A stretch of 59,395 nt of DNA from Clostridium sp. AM30-24 (GCF_003480435.1 NZ_QUJB01000017.1:492-59886), one strand, 5' to 3'. Counted from the first letter of the stretch, positions 10,014 to 18,510 are shown. Translations and numbers: made by a program. Notes: generated from the letters alone by a model not told the origin.

Positions 10014-10377
10014 TTTCGCACCTCCATTTTGTGATGGGTTTTATCGCCTCATATAGCTCCTGGTCAGAGCAGTCTGCCAGAAGGAACGCAGAGATACGCA
10101 GCTGATATGCAATCAGGGCGAAGTTTTTATCATCGCTCCACCAGATAAGCGGTGTCTCCGGTGCCAGCCGCTTCGCCTGTATGGCCGCCTCCAGTCCCTT
10201 TGCTCCGGTCATGGCGATGACAACCGCATGGTACCGGCTTCGCCGGAGTGCCTGGCCAAGCTGGTTCTCATTCCACAATTCGTCAATCGCAAGCTGCCCA
10301 TCCCCATCAAAAAGGGAGCGCAGCCTGCTTTCAAACCATTCCACATTTCTCAGCTCCGTACAAAGTGCGATTTTCAT
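9988..10377 (-). CDS. Stand-alone receiver-like protein, degenerate (pseudo-receiver 2)
   Basis: 129 residues, related in plan to its downstream neighbour. It opens MKIALCTEL instead of the acid-rich receiver start, has YHAVVIAMTG where the phospho-Asp strand should be, PLIWWSDD at the switch Thr/Ser strand, and FLLADC where the conserved Lys-Pro belongs. No DNA-binding domain is present. It is the first gene of the minus-strand operon, with ribosome site AAAGGAGG just upstream. Two degenerate receivers heading a surface-protein operon is unusual. Regulatory function is a guess. Confidence 0.6.
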   Translation of the reverse strand: MKIALCTELRNVEWFESRLRSLFDGDGQLAIDELWNENQLGQALRRSRYHAVVIAMTGAKGLEAAIQAKRLAPETPLIWWSDDKNFALIAYQLRISAFLLADCSDQELYEAIKPITKWRCENANCAVQL

Positions 10378-10406
10378 GCTGAGCCTCCTTTCCTAAAAAT
10401 AAAAAA

Positions 10407-10434
10407 ACCAGACCTTCTCATCGGAAAGTCTGGT
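10407..10434 (-). terminator. Hairpin plus T-tract at the 5' end of the surface-protein operon
   Basis: ACCAGAC...GTCTGGT forms a stem. Read on the minus strand it is followed by TTTTTTTATTTTT, then the ribosome site of the first receiver-like gene. It looks like an intrinsic terminator sitting before the first gene, so it may act as an attenuator or insulate against upstream transcription. If transcription starts as close as the nearby -10 suggests, the 5' arm may be only partly transcribed. Confidence 0.5.
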
Positions 10435-10541
10435 AGTATAATTAGGATAGCATCTTGTCAAGGGAAATGCAACCGACTTTGTTTAAGACGCAGGTTTCCT
10501 GTTTAAGACGCAAGTTTTTTCCTGCGGTTTTATGTTATACT
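10435..10541. promoter_or_regulatory. Divergent promoter region with twin LytTR-type direct repeats
   Basis: Two copies of GTTTAAGACGCARGTTT start at 10481 and 10501, 20 bases apart, about two helix turns, as expected for LytTR-type regulators. On the minus strand, TTGACA (10456-10461) and TATACT (10435-10440) have a short 15-base spacer. On the plus strand, TATACT (10536-10541) has no good -35 and the second repeat lies over that position, which suggests activator dependence. The LytTR gene begins at 10575, so autoregulation plus control of the divergent surface operon is likely. This is an inference from sequence only. Confidence 0.55.
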
Positions 10542-10574
10542 AATATTGGATTATTGTGCAAAGGAGATGGCACG

Positions 10575-11299
10575 ATGCAGATTGCGATTGTGGATGATAG
10601 AGCAGAGGACAGAGCAGAACTGTCTGTCTGCCTGGAAAATTATATGAAAAAGCATCAGCTGGACTATACTCTGACAGAATTTGAGGACGGAGAGAATTTT
10701 CTGAAAGCTGCTGCCCAGGTCAATTTTCAGCTTGTCTTTATGGACATCTATTTGGAGAACATGGAGAACATGGATGGAATGGAGGCCGCCAGAAAGACAG
10801 GCTTTGTAAGATCGTTTTTCTGACCATTACAGAAGATTATGCCCGGATGGGGTACAGCCTGTCCGCCAGCTATTATCTGCTGAAGCCGCTTTCGCTCCAT
10901 CAGGCAGATTTTGAAGAAGCGATGGAGCTGTGCCAGCTAAAACCGCCCTATGAAGTGATGACACTTTCGGTTATGGCTGACCGTCAAAAGCTGGAACTTC
11001 CCACAGAGAAGATTCTATACATAGATTATCAAAACCGTATGACACGGATTCATACGGAGGAACGCGTGATACCGGTAAGCGGAGGCTTTCAGGAGGTTAC
11101 TGCCGCATTGCAGAAGGACAAGCGTTTTTTGCCCTGCTACCGGGGCATTTTAATCAACATGGATTACATCAGCCAGGTTGACAGTCAGACCTTCCGTTTG
11201 ATAAACGGGGAGGAACTTCCGATTGCCCTCCGCAATGGAAAACAGCTGCGGGAAACCTACCGTCAATATGTTTTCTCTGGAATGGGGGGTATCGTATGA
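10575..11299 (+). pseudogene. LytTR-family response regulator, split by a frameshift
   Basis: The first frame (10575-10823) carries a receiver N-terminus (IAIVDDRAED, with phospho-Asp in LVFMDIY) and stops early. The receiver resumes in the -1 frame with CKIVFLTITEDYARM and an LLKP motif, followed by a LytTR DNA-binding domain to 11299. A 1-base (or 4-base) loss near 10795-10805 explains it, possibly slippage at GACA repeats. It could also be a sequence error, or less likely a -1 recoding site at TTTTTC-TGA. The start has a good AAAGGAG site. The stop overlaps the next gene by 4 bases, as in an operon. Confidence 0.75.
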
Positions 11300-13419
11300 G
11301 AATAAAGGAAATACACAGGCGTATTCTGGGGGGCTGTCTGGCCTGCCTCCTCTGCTTCACCGGCAGTATCCCAGCATTTGCCGCTGAAACTGCAACCCCA
11401 GCCAATGCCGATGAAAGAAGGGAGAATCCGCCGAGTTTAGAAAGCGAGGTTCCTGGGACACTGGATAGCAAAACCCCGGAAGCACCGGAAGAAGTATCCC
11501 TCATCCTTGTCACAGAAATACAAAATGAAGGCGAACTGCTCTCCCTGCCGGCTTTCACCCTGCCCCTTAGAACCACACCGTCTGATGATGACCTGGAGGA
11601 AATTTATCAGCTGGCCCTTCAGTATCAAACCATTTGCGCCACTGTAACAGCAGGTGAAGAAATCCGGCAGGAAACATTTCCTGTCGCATGGGATTTTTCG
11701 GCCATTGACCAGACCACTCCGGGCAAATATACCGCAGCAGGCCGGATTGAACTGCCGGAGGGGTATGCCTTTGATGAAGCTGTCTTGCAGGAGCTTCAGA
11801 TTTCCGTCCGGGTGGAAGAAATGCCGCCTGCTGTCATTACCTCCATAGAGCAATGGTATCCTTATACGGACGCATTTGCGGTTCAACAGGGCAGCGAAAC
11901 CGAAACGCTGGAAAATTTGTTTGCCTTTTCCCCTTACTATCTGGAATGCTATGCGGAAAATGGAACCAGCTACACCGCTGTGGTGGAATGGGATTTTTCT
12001 GGTATTGATCTGAATACTGTGGGACTGTACCATGCAGCAGGAAGGCTGACTGCACCGGAAAATACCATATTTGCGGATTGTGTCGATTTCCCTGAAATTT
12101 CAATTCCTGTTTCTGTTCAGGCTCCAGGCAGCCCAGACATCAACTGCTTCCTGGTTCGCAGAGGAAGCCTTTATTTTCCCTGGGTCACACCGCCAGGGGA
12201 ACTGGATGAGATCAGCGTATGGCTGTCCGAAAATAACGGTTCATGGAACCGTCTGGAAAGTGGCGTTTATGTGGGTCAGGAAATGCTCTCGATTGCTACC
12301 CGTCTGCTGATGCCGGGCAGCAGTTACCGCCTTCAGGTGGATTATGACGGCGGACAGACCGGCATCCTGTCTTTTACCTACGCAGATGAAATTGTCCTTG
12401 AAGGGTATCATGAAGGCGACCGGGATGGAGGGGATGCAGGCGGAAATCCACCCGATACCATCATTCAGCCGCCTCCTGAACATACCGACGATCAGGATGA
12501 CGATTTCGCAGACAGGCCCTCCACAAAGCCTCCAAAACCGCCTGTAACAAATGGCGGCAGAGTGGATTCCAACGATTCTGAAAAAACACCACCTGTCAGT
12601 GAAGAAAATGATCCTGCGGATCATGAACCATCCCACAAGCCTTCCGAGCCATCTTGGGATGGAAAAGACGATTCCATGAATAAAGAAGAATTCCCATCGG
12701 AACAGGCAAACGGTGATACAGAGGAAAATACCGCTTTACAGCAGCCCCCTGAAGTGCAGACGATTGCCGGCGCTTCGGAGCTTACCGTACCCGATCCTGC
12801 CTGGAAGCTTTCGGAAAACAGGAAAGAGCCGGTGCAAAGCGCTATGACCGTTCCCCAGGAAGTCGCAGATTCCCAAAACTCTGCTTTTTCAGAGTTCTTC
12901 GATGAAACCACTGACCGGATTTCCGGCACGCGCTTTTTGATGATGCTGCAAACAGGGGCGCAAAGAGCCGTCTTTTCCAAACAGGGAATCACCATCAGCA
13001 TACCCAAAGATGCCTTGCCGGAGGGCATCCAAAACGAAGATCAGATTGAAGTCATCATCCAAAAGGATACGGACGGCGGTTTTTCTTTTTCGTTTTCCAT
13101 CAATGGAACTGCGCTCAGCTCCCTGCCGGATGTTTCTGTCATGCTGCCCTGTCCAAATGACTCGGCAGCCGGCACATTGTTCCTTTGTGATGAAAGCGGC
13201 GTGGAAGTTCCCATGACCGGCTATGACGATACGGCGAAAGCCGCCTCCTTTCAGATCAGCCATACAGGGGCATACACCATTGTGGGAAAGGAAGATACCG
13301 CTTCCCTGGCACAGGCTGCCGACACAGAGCACAGCCGGTTGCCCATATTCCTTTTGATTCCGGCCTGTCTGCTTCTTCTGTCTGCCGGTGAATTTTTCCT
13401 AAGGAGGAGGCGAAAATAA
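11296..13419 (+). CDS. Membrane-anchored extracellular protein of a two-component operon
   Basis: 707 residues. The signal peptide (about 1-30) ends at FAAET. Two similar Ig-like repeats follow, each with a WDFSxID...G-Y-xAAGR core (about 110-175 and 210-275). A Pro/Asp/Glu-rich low-complexity linker spans about 370-490. A ZU5-like segment (FSKQGITISIPKDALPEG) lies near 555. The C-terminus has one membrane helix followed by RRRRK, with no LPXTG motif. It sits between regulator and kinase with an ATGA overlap upstream and 1 base downstream, so it may be a ligand-binding partner of the kinase. The family is not recognised. Confidence 0.75.
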   Translation: MRIKEIHRRILGGCLACLLCFTGSIPAFAAETATPANADERRENPPSLESEVPGTLDSKTPEAPEEVSLILVTEIQNEGELLSLPAFTLPLRTTPSDDDLEEIYQLALQYQTICATVTAGEEIRQETFPVAWDFSAIDQTTPGKYTAAGRIELPEGYAFDEAVLQELQISVRVEEMPPAVITSIEQWYPYTDAFAVQQGSETETLENLFAFSPYYLECYAENGTSYTAVVEWDFSGIDLNTVGLYHAAGRLTAPENTIFADCVDFPEISIPVSVQAPGSPDINCFLVRRGSLYFPWVTPPGELDEISVWLSENNGSWNRLESGVYVGQEMLSIATRLLMPGSSYRLQVDYDGGQTGILSFTYADEIVLEGYHEGDRDGGDAGGNPPDTIIQPPPEHTDDQDDDFADRPSTKPPKPPVTNGGRVDSNDSEKTPPVSEENDPADHEPSHKPSEPSWDGKDDSMNKEEFPSEQANGDTEENTALQQPPEVQTIAGASELTVPDPAWKLSENRKEPVQSAMTVPQEVADSQNSAFSEFFDETTDRISGTRFLMMLQTGAQRAVFSKQGITISIPKDALPEGIQNEDQIEVIIQKDTDGGFSFSFSINGTALSSLPDVSVMLPCPNDSAAGTLFLCDESGVEVPMTGYDDTAKAASFQISHTGAYTIVGKEDTASLAQAADTEHSRLPIFLLIPACLLLLSAGEFFLRRRRK

Positions 13420-13420
13420 G

Positions 13421-15322
13421 ATGGTATCTTCTGCGGTAAAAAAATATGCTGCCTTATGTATGGTCTGCCTGTGCTCATCCCTGTTTTTTCTTGGCCTGTA
13501 TCAGTTCAATAATAAATATAGCCAGAACACAATCCAAGCGGCAAATGGGATTCTGGCGCTTTCTGAGGAAGAACTTCAAAAGTCACCGGTGCGCTTTCTG
13601 GTATCCGGCTGGGCATTTTATCCTGACGCGCTTTTGACCCCGGAAGAAATACAAGATGAAAGCCATTATATGCGCTACCTTTCCATTGGAGAGCAGACCA
13701 ATTTCTCCAGCCCTGCAAACCCTTCTCCCTATGGCTGCGGGACTTATCAGATGACATTCTTTCTGCCGGAACGGAAGGAAACATATGCGCTGGAAATCCC
13801 GGAAGCGTTTTCTGCTTACAACCTTTATCTGGATCATGACCTGATCCTGCAAATGGGGGAACCTGCACAGGGGACACCATTGGTTCAAAACCGCATGGTC
13901 ACTTTTCATGGCGGAAAACCGGTCACACTCACCATAGCGGTCAGCAACTATGACCACTTTTACGGAGGGATTGTTTATCCGCCTGCTTTCGGAACGATGC
14001 TGGCGGTCAATACAACCAGAGGAATCCGGTTTGCATTCTGCCTGTTTGGCTGTACAGTTACCTTTATCTGTGCGCTGCTGTCCTTTTATTTCAGCCGCCG
14101 GATGAAACAGAAAAATACATTCCTGTTCGGACTGATCTGCCTTGCCATGTGCGGCCTGTCATCCTATCCTGTGCTTCATATGCTGGCTGCGGTTCCCGTA
14201 TTCCCCTGGTATACGATTGAACTGTTCTGTATCTATCTGGTTACCTGGCTGATCGTAGTTCTGCAAAACCGGATATGCAGGCCGGGCTTTCTGCCTGCGG
14301 CCATCAGTAATGGGGTGGGCGCTGCCTTCCTGGTATATGCGTTTGTGTATGGCATGATGGCTTCCCATCTCTCCCTTGGAGCTATTCGTTTCTTCTCTGC
14401 ATCGGTCTTTTGTTATAAGGCGGCATCTGCGCTCTATCTGCTTATCATCGCTGTGCTTGCCATTCACAGAGGAGAAAAACGGAGCAGGCCGATCTTTTAT
14501 GCTGCGTCAGCCGCAACCTGCGCCTTTATATGGGATCGCCTTCTGCCGGTTTATGAGCCGGTTATCGGCGGTTGGTTTTTGGAATGGGGCAGCTTTTTCA
14601 TAGCAGCAGCCATCGGTTATTCCCTCTGGCGCGATGTGATAGAAGGATATGGAAACAGCCTGATTTTCCAGGAAGAACGCAAGCAGGTCATCCGTCAGCT
14701 TTCTATGCAGACCGAATACAGCCGTCAGGTTTCAGAGGCAGCGGCAGAAAACAGAAGGCTGATCCACGACATCAAACACCATCTGCGTACCATAGACCGC
14801 ATGGCCTCTGAACATGGGCAGACAGAGATCTGCTCCTTCCTGTTACAGGTTGAGGAACAGGTTGCGGCAACATCGGGTCACTCCCTTGTTGCGTTCTGCA
14901 AAAATCCCGTTGTAAATGCGCTGATTGAATACTACTACGGCATGGCACAGACACAAGGGACAGAATTTCAGGTGCGGCTCGATCTTCCCGATCAGATGCC
15001 GCTTACCGATGTGGAACTGTGTACGGTGCTGGGCAATCTTTTGGACAATGCCGTTGAGGCGTGCAGCCGCCAAAAGCAAGGGGTGCGCCGCGTTTTCATT
15101 GCAGGCGAAATCAGAGGCAATATGTACTTTTTGAAGATTGAAAACACTTACGACGGTCTGGCCTTGCAGGAAGGAAAAACATTCCTCTCCCGAAAGGGTA
15201 CATCTGCTGATCATGGAATCGGGCTTTCCTCTGTCCGAAAAATCATTGAAAGCCATGGCGGTGATCTCGATCTTGTTCCCGGTGAGGAATCCTTTCTTGC
15301 TGGAATTACAATACAGATGTAA
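13421..15322 (+). CDS. GHKL (AgrC/VirS-like) sensor histidine kinase with extracellular domain
   Basis: 633 residues. A membrane helix near 10-30 is followed by an extracellular domain of about 170 residues resembling 7TMR-DISM sensors (GTYQMTFFLPERKETYALEIP). About seven membrane helices follow (200-400), then a cytoplasmic kinase. The likely phospho-acceptor is His449 in LIHDIKHHLR, the N-box is GNLLDNAVEA, and the G-box is GIGLSSVRKI. This belongs to the HPK10-like class that pairs with LytTR regulators, which matches the gene two positions upstream. The adjacent extracellular protein suggests it senses a cell-surface or peptide signal. Confidence 0.85.
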   Translation: MVSSAVKKYAALCMVCLCSSLFFLGLYQFNNKYSQNTIQAANGILALSEEELQKSPVRFLVSGWAFYPDALLTPEEIQDESHYMRYLSIGEQTNFSSPANPSPYGCGTYQMTFFLPERKETYALEIPEAFSAYNLYLDHDLILQMGEPAQGTPLVQNRMVTFHGGKPVTLTIAVSNYDHFYGGIVYPPAFGTMLAVNTTRGIRFAFCLFGCTVTFICALLSFYFSRRMKQKNTFLFGLICLAMCGLSSYPVLHMLAAVPVFPWYTIELFCIYLVTWLIVVLQNRICRPGFLPAAISNGVGAAFLVYAFVYGMMASHLSLGAIRFFSASVFCYKAASALYLLIIAVLAIHRGEKRSRPIFYAASAATCAFIWDRLLPVYEPVIGGWFLEWGSFFIAAAIGYSLWRDVIEGYGNSLIFQEERKQVIRQLSMQTEYSRQVSEAAAENRRLIHDIKHHLRTIDRMASEHGQTEICSFLLQVEEQVAATSGHSLVAFCKNPVVNALIEYYYGMAQTQGTEFQVRLDLPDQMPLTDVELCTVLGNLLDNAVEACSRQKQGVRRVFIAGEIRGNMYFLKIENTYDGLALQEGKTFLSRKGTSADHGIGLSSVRKIIESHGGDLDLVPGEESFLAGITIQM

Positions 15323-15360
15323 AAACTGTTTTTGAGGTGCATTCAGATAACATAGGCAAG

Positions 15361-15489
15361 ACCGCCTGTGGCGCTTTCTTGAATTGAAAAAAGCCCGCTT
15401 TTCGCGAAACTTGGACATTGCATTTTCGTACATTTCTTCGAGGGAAACGCGCTGGTGGTTGTAATGAGTTGAATAGGCGAAGCCTATTT
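15361..15489 (-). pseudogene. Fragment resembling the end of a GGDEF domain
   Basis: On the minus strand the frame reads LKIGFAYSTHYNH, then VSLEEMYENAM, then a Lys/Arg-rich end. This resembles the C-terminal part of diguanylate cyclase domains (S-I-G-x-A ... LeeLxxxADxxMY-xK). Nothing upstream in the frame matches: it is cut exactly where the palindromic repeat at 15491 begins. I take it as a gene relic left by a rearrangement. The match is short, so identity is tentative. Confidence 0.4.
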
Positions 15490-15490
15490 T

Positions 15491-15567
15491 TAATGTAACA
15501 GGAAATTCCGAAGAATTCCCTGTTACATTAAAAGGCACTGACGTGCTAAAGATGCGCACTCGCGCGA
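15491..15567. repeat. Palindromic repeat, copy 1
   Basis: A near-perfect 40-base palindrome (arms TAATGTAACAGG and CCTGTTACATTA) is followed by a 37-base segment containing GGCACTGACGTGC and GCGCACTCGCGCGA. The same composite occurs at 18562-18637: the 37-base part has 3 mismatches and the palindrome keeps TGTAACAGGAA arms. Copy 1 lies exactly between the GGDEF relic and a gldA-like relic, so it marks a recombination junction. It could be a REP/MITE-like element. Confidence 0.7.
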
Positions 15568-15616
15568 GGAGGTCGTAAGGCGAATCCACAATAACAGCGG
15601 TATAGGTGAAAGTATT
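15567..15616 (-). pseudogene. 50-base relic of a second gldA-like gene
   Basis: The segment GAGGAGGTCGTAAGG...CAATAACAGCGGTAT matches the interior of the intact gldA-like gene at 17039-17088 with about five mismatches over 50 bases. It abuts the end of the repeat element and the stop of the racemase gene. It is too diverged to be a recent duplication, so it is probably the remains of a paralogue. Confidence 0.55.
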
Positions 15617-16311
15617 TATTCCGACATAATTAAATCAATGAGTGAATCAATGTGAACTTGCATCACATTAAGGCATGGAACTGATAAATCAATTCCTTTG
15701 AAAATCAATGGGAGTTCTGTGCATCCAAGTATGATTGTGTCAACGTTCTCATCTTGAATGATTCGTTCTGCAATTGTTCGAAAGTTGTTTTGAGTATCAG
15801 ATACAACTTTTCCAAGTTCCAGTTCTGTTTCAATTTTTCTACCAATATACTCTTTCTCTGCCGCATCTGGTGTAATGACTTCGATACCTTTAGATTCGAA
15901 AGATTGCTGAAAAAAGGTTCCGTTCATGGTTGGAAGAGTTCCTAACAGGCAAACTTTTCTGTATCTGTGTGCTTTGGCAAATTCACTTGCGGTATCTACC
16001 ATACTAACAAGCGGTACAGGAGATACTTTCGATAATGCATCAAAAACAATATGTGTTGTGATTCCGGTTAGAGCAGCGTATTGTACTCCTGCTGCAGAAA
16101 GTTGATTGATACCGTTGAGAAGATAATCTGTCAACCCATCATAATCCTGATTTTTGCATAAATTGAGTACGTCAAATACATTAAGACTTTCTATGGTGAT
16201 ATTGGGAAAGAAATTTTGACCACTTTTTTTCTGTACGCCATATTCTATGCTGCGATAATATTCAATGGTGGATTCTGGCCCTATTCCACCAATTAATCCT
16301 AACTTTTTCAT
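15616..16311 (-). CDS. Aspartate/glutamate racemase family protein
   Basis: 231 residues from MKKLGLIGGIGPEST, the family signature; the start at 16311 is chosen on that basis over one 11 codons upstream. Members interconvert L- and D-Asp or Glu with two Cys, without a cofactor. The second Cys is present (IILGCTELPL). At the first site the motif is ALTGITTH, with no Cys; Thr or Gly occupies the region, as in E. coli YgeA-type enzymes where Thr replaces one Cys. Substrate handedness may therefore differ. It lies 116 bases downstream of the gldA-like gene on the same strand. Confidence 0.8.
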   Translation of the reverse strand: MKKLGLIGGIGPESTIEYYRSIEYGVQKKSGQNFFPNITIESLNVFDVLNLCKNQDYDGLTDYLLNGINQLSAAGVQYAALTGITTHIVFDALSKVSPVPLVSMVDTASEFAKAHRYRKVCLLGTLPTMNGTFFQQSFESKGIEVITPDAAEKEYIGRKIETELELGKVVSDTQNNFRTIAERIIQDENVDTIILGCTELPLIFKGIDLSVPCLNVMQVHIDSLIDLIMSE

Positions 16312-16427
16312 TAATTTTACCTCTGAGTTTACGGAATTCTGCAAATATGTTCGTCTTCATGAATGCCTTGTGCAAAGCTTCTAATGACTTTCCTGACGGA
16401 ATAGCATGTAGATATTCCACGGTACAT

Positions 16428-17531
16428 TTATAAGAGCATAGTCTGTTTTTTAAATTCCTGTCCGATCTTATTCTGTTCTTTCATGCATGCAATAAATTTC
16501 TCACGGGTCACATCTTGCGGGCGGTACTGCCATTCGGTGGAAGTGAGAATTCTATCTGCCATGAGATCAAATTCATCTTCAGTGATATCGATATCATCGA
16601 AGCATACCGGAAGACCGATACTGGCATTGAATTTCATGATCGTATCACGGAGAGCGTTCGCGCCTTCATAGGTGAGCAGGCAGAGAACACCGAGGGATAC
16701 GACTTCGCCGTGCAGGTGTTCGTGACCATGACGCGTGATCGTGGAGCCGTTATAGACACAGTGCGCGAGGGAGGAATTGTAGTAATAATCCGGAATATGA
16801 GTCGTCATATTGGAAACGATACCGGTGGAGACGATGATATCCAAAGTGACCTGCATGAGGGCATCGCTGACTTTGTGCGCTTTTAAGGATGCGAGTGCCT
16901 CTTTTCCATAATCCAGGAGCGGTTGTGTGCAGACTTTACTGAGCTGGACACCCATTAACGGAGTATGGCTTAAGTGCTTGCCTTTGCTGGAAAAAACAGC
17001 CTCACATTCTTTGGAGAGTGCGTCGCCGATTCCGGCCCAGAGGAGGTCGTAAGGAGAATCCGCAATAACAGCGGTATTGATGAAGGTATGATCAGCAAGC
17101 TTCGGATAATAATATTCCCGGAAGGTGCCGTTGGCATTGTAGATGACACAGATGGCAGTCACGGCTGCGCAGTTGCTGGCAACAGTCGGGAAGGTAAATA
17201 GTGGTTTGTCAAGTTTGTTTGCTACATATTTTGCGGTGTCGCAGGCTCTTCCTCCACCGACACCAAAGATGATATCTGCGTTGCGGACAGCCGGATTCGC
17301 GATCAATGCATTGCCGTTCTCGTAGCTGGAATCACCGCCGTACCAGATGAAATCCGTGATCTCAAGATCGGAGCCCTTGATGCCTTCCAGGAGCGCATCT
17401 TTTGTTTTTTCCATGGCTGTTTTACCGCCGATCACGACTGCCTTTTTTCCATAGTTTCTTGCGACGTATGGAAGTTCCTTGTAACAATTTTCACCGATGG
17501 AATAATTAGGAAGATATACACTGTAACTCAT
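16428..17531 (-). CDS. Glycerol dehydrogenase-like iron/zinc alcohol dehydrogenase
   Basis: 367 residues starting at MSYSVYLPNYSIG; an ATG 11 codons upstream lacks the family match. The NAD-binding GVGGGRACDTAK motif is present. Likely metal ligands are the Asp in GIGDALSKECEA and the His residues in SLAHCVYNG and HLHGEVVSLG. GldA enzymes oxidise glycerol to dihydroxyacetone with NAD, but the exact substrate is uncertain because this subfamily is diverse. A promoter lies upstream at 17685-17712. Confidence 0.85.
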   Translation of the reverse strand: MSYSVYLPNYSIGENCYKELPYVARNYGKKAVVIGGKTAMEKTKDALLEGIKGSDLEITDFIWYGGDSSYENGNALIANPAVRNADIIFGVGGGRACDTAKYVANKLDKPLFTFPTVASNCAAVTAICVIYNANGTFREYYYPKLADHTFINTAVIADSPYDLLWAGIGDALSKECEAVFSSKGKHLSHTPLMGVQLSKVCTQPLLDYGKEALASLKAHKVSDALMQVTLDIIVSTGIVSNMTTHIPDYYYNSSLAHCVYNGSTITRHGHEHLHGEVVSLGVLCLLTYEGANALRDTIMKFNASIGLPVCFDDIDITEDEFDLMADRILTSTEWQYRPQDVTREKFIACMKEQNKIGQEFKKQTMLL

Positions 17532-17684
17532 TTGCTTCTGCCTTTCTTGTTGTGAGCTGACCAATATCCGGAATAAACAATATCTGTCAGATTGTGGGGG
17601 TAACTGTTAGAGGATAGAATAAACTGTCCAGAAGCGTTACGGTTGATAGTAAAGATTTGTCATCAAAATGGATAACATATCAAT

Positions 17685-17712
17685 ATTATAGGCGCTTGGA
17701 AAAATAATTCAA
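17685..17712 (-). promoter_or_regulatory. Promoter for the gldA-like gene
   Basis: On the minus strand TTGAAT and TATAAT are spaced by 16 bases, about 150 bases before the start codon. The leader between is A/T-rich with no clear structure. A palindromic stretch (ATGCAT...ATGATCAT...ATGCAT, 17783-17808) lies between this promoter and the Hsp20 promoter and may be an operator. Confidence 0.6.
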
Positions 17713-17840
17713 GATGTTCTTAAATTATGTCCTTTAAATTTTCCTGCCATTGCACATCACATTGTGCTACTGCAGAAAACCAATGCATGTATGATCATGA
17801 TTATGCATGAGGAATAAGTTCACAATTAATTCACAAAAAA

Positions 17841-17883
17841 TTAGCACTCACCTCTTGACAGTGCTAATAATATGTGTTATAGT
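17841..17883 (+). promoter_or_regulatory. CIRCE operator overlapping the hsp20 promoter
   Basis: TTAGCACTC, nine bases, then CAGTGCTAA (one mismatch from the CIRCE consensus) lies at 17841-17867. A -35 TTGACA at 17855-17860 sits inside it, and TATAGT at 17878-17883 follows with a 17-base spacer. HrcA binding would block RNA polymerase directly. Down the leader, GGAGATT/AATCTCC (17936-17954) forms a small hairpin. Confidence 0.88.
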
Positions 17884-17995
17884 ACATGCAGAACAAAGGA
17901 AGAGAGAAAGAAATCAAAGGGATGCAAAAAGTCCTGGAGATTTTCAGAATCTCCCAGACAATAGATTTCAGATATTCTGATTGGAGGAATGATTT

Positions 17996-18445
17996 ATGTA
18001 TATGCCGAGTATTTTTGGAGAGAGTTTATTTGATGATATGTTCCCGTTTGATGACAGCTTCTTTACTTCTAAGAAGAATCCGCTGTATGGAAAGAATGCT
18101 TCGAGAGTTATGAAAACTGATATCAAGGAGAATGAAGGTTCCTACGAACTGGATATCGATCTTCCGGGATTCAAGAAAGATGAGATCACTGTAGAATTGA
18201 AGGATGGTTATCTGACCGTCAGCGCTGCTAAGGGTCTTGATAAGGATGAGGAAGATAAGAAAGGTCACTATATCCGTCAGGAGCGTTATTCCGGAGCAAT
18301 GAGCAGAACCTTCTATGTTGGCGAAGATGTAAAGCAGGAAGATATCAAGGCTAAATTTGAAAATGGTATCTTAAGCCTGTCCGTTCCGAAACCGGTTGAG
18401 CAGAAGAAGGTTGAAACTTCTAAGCGTATTGCGATCGAAGGTTAA
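17996..18445 (+). CDS. Small heat-shock protein Hsp20
   Basis: 149 residues of the alpha-crystallin family, an ATP-independent holdase for unfolding proteins. The N-terminal arm (1-33) is rich in Phe/Asp, and the alpha-crystallin domain spans about 35-135. It carries DIDLPGFKKDEITVELKDG, an arginine-containing YIRQERYSG strand, and the end motif KFENGILSLSVPKP. Ribosome site TTGGAGG. Control by HrcA through the CIRCE site upstream is a strong inference. It is monocistronic, with a terminator 65 bases downstream. Confidence 0.93.
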   Translation: MYMPSIFGESLFDDMFPFDDSFFTSKKNPLYGKNASRVMKTDIKENEGSYELDIDLPGFKKDEITVELKDGYLTVSAAKGLDKDEEDKKGHYIRQERYSGAMSRTFYVGEDVKQEDIKAKFENGILSLSVPKPVEQKKVETSKRIAIEG

Positions 18446-18510
18446 GGAAGCGCGGCAGACAGTGAAAGCTGCCTGCGGTGTATGACATCAATGAAAATAA
18501 CCTGTAGCTG

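Noticed and set aside
10800..10850. Programmed -1 frameshift in the LytTR regulator
   Set aside because: TTTTTC-TGA is only a partial slippery site, no downstream pseudoknot is evident, and the better homologous protein (CKIVFLT) starts before it in the other frame, favouring a deletion.
17886..18113. 75-codon frame overlapping the start of hsp20
   Set aside because: It overlaps a convincing Hsp20 in another frame and has no family match.
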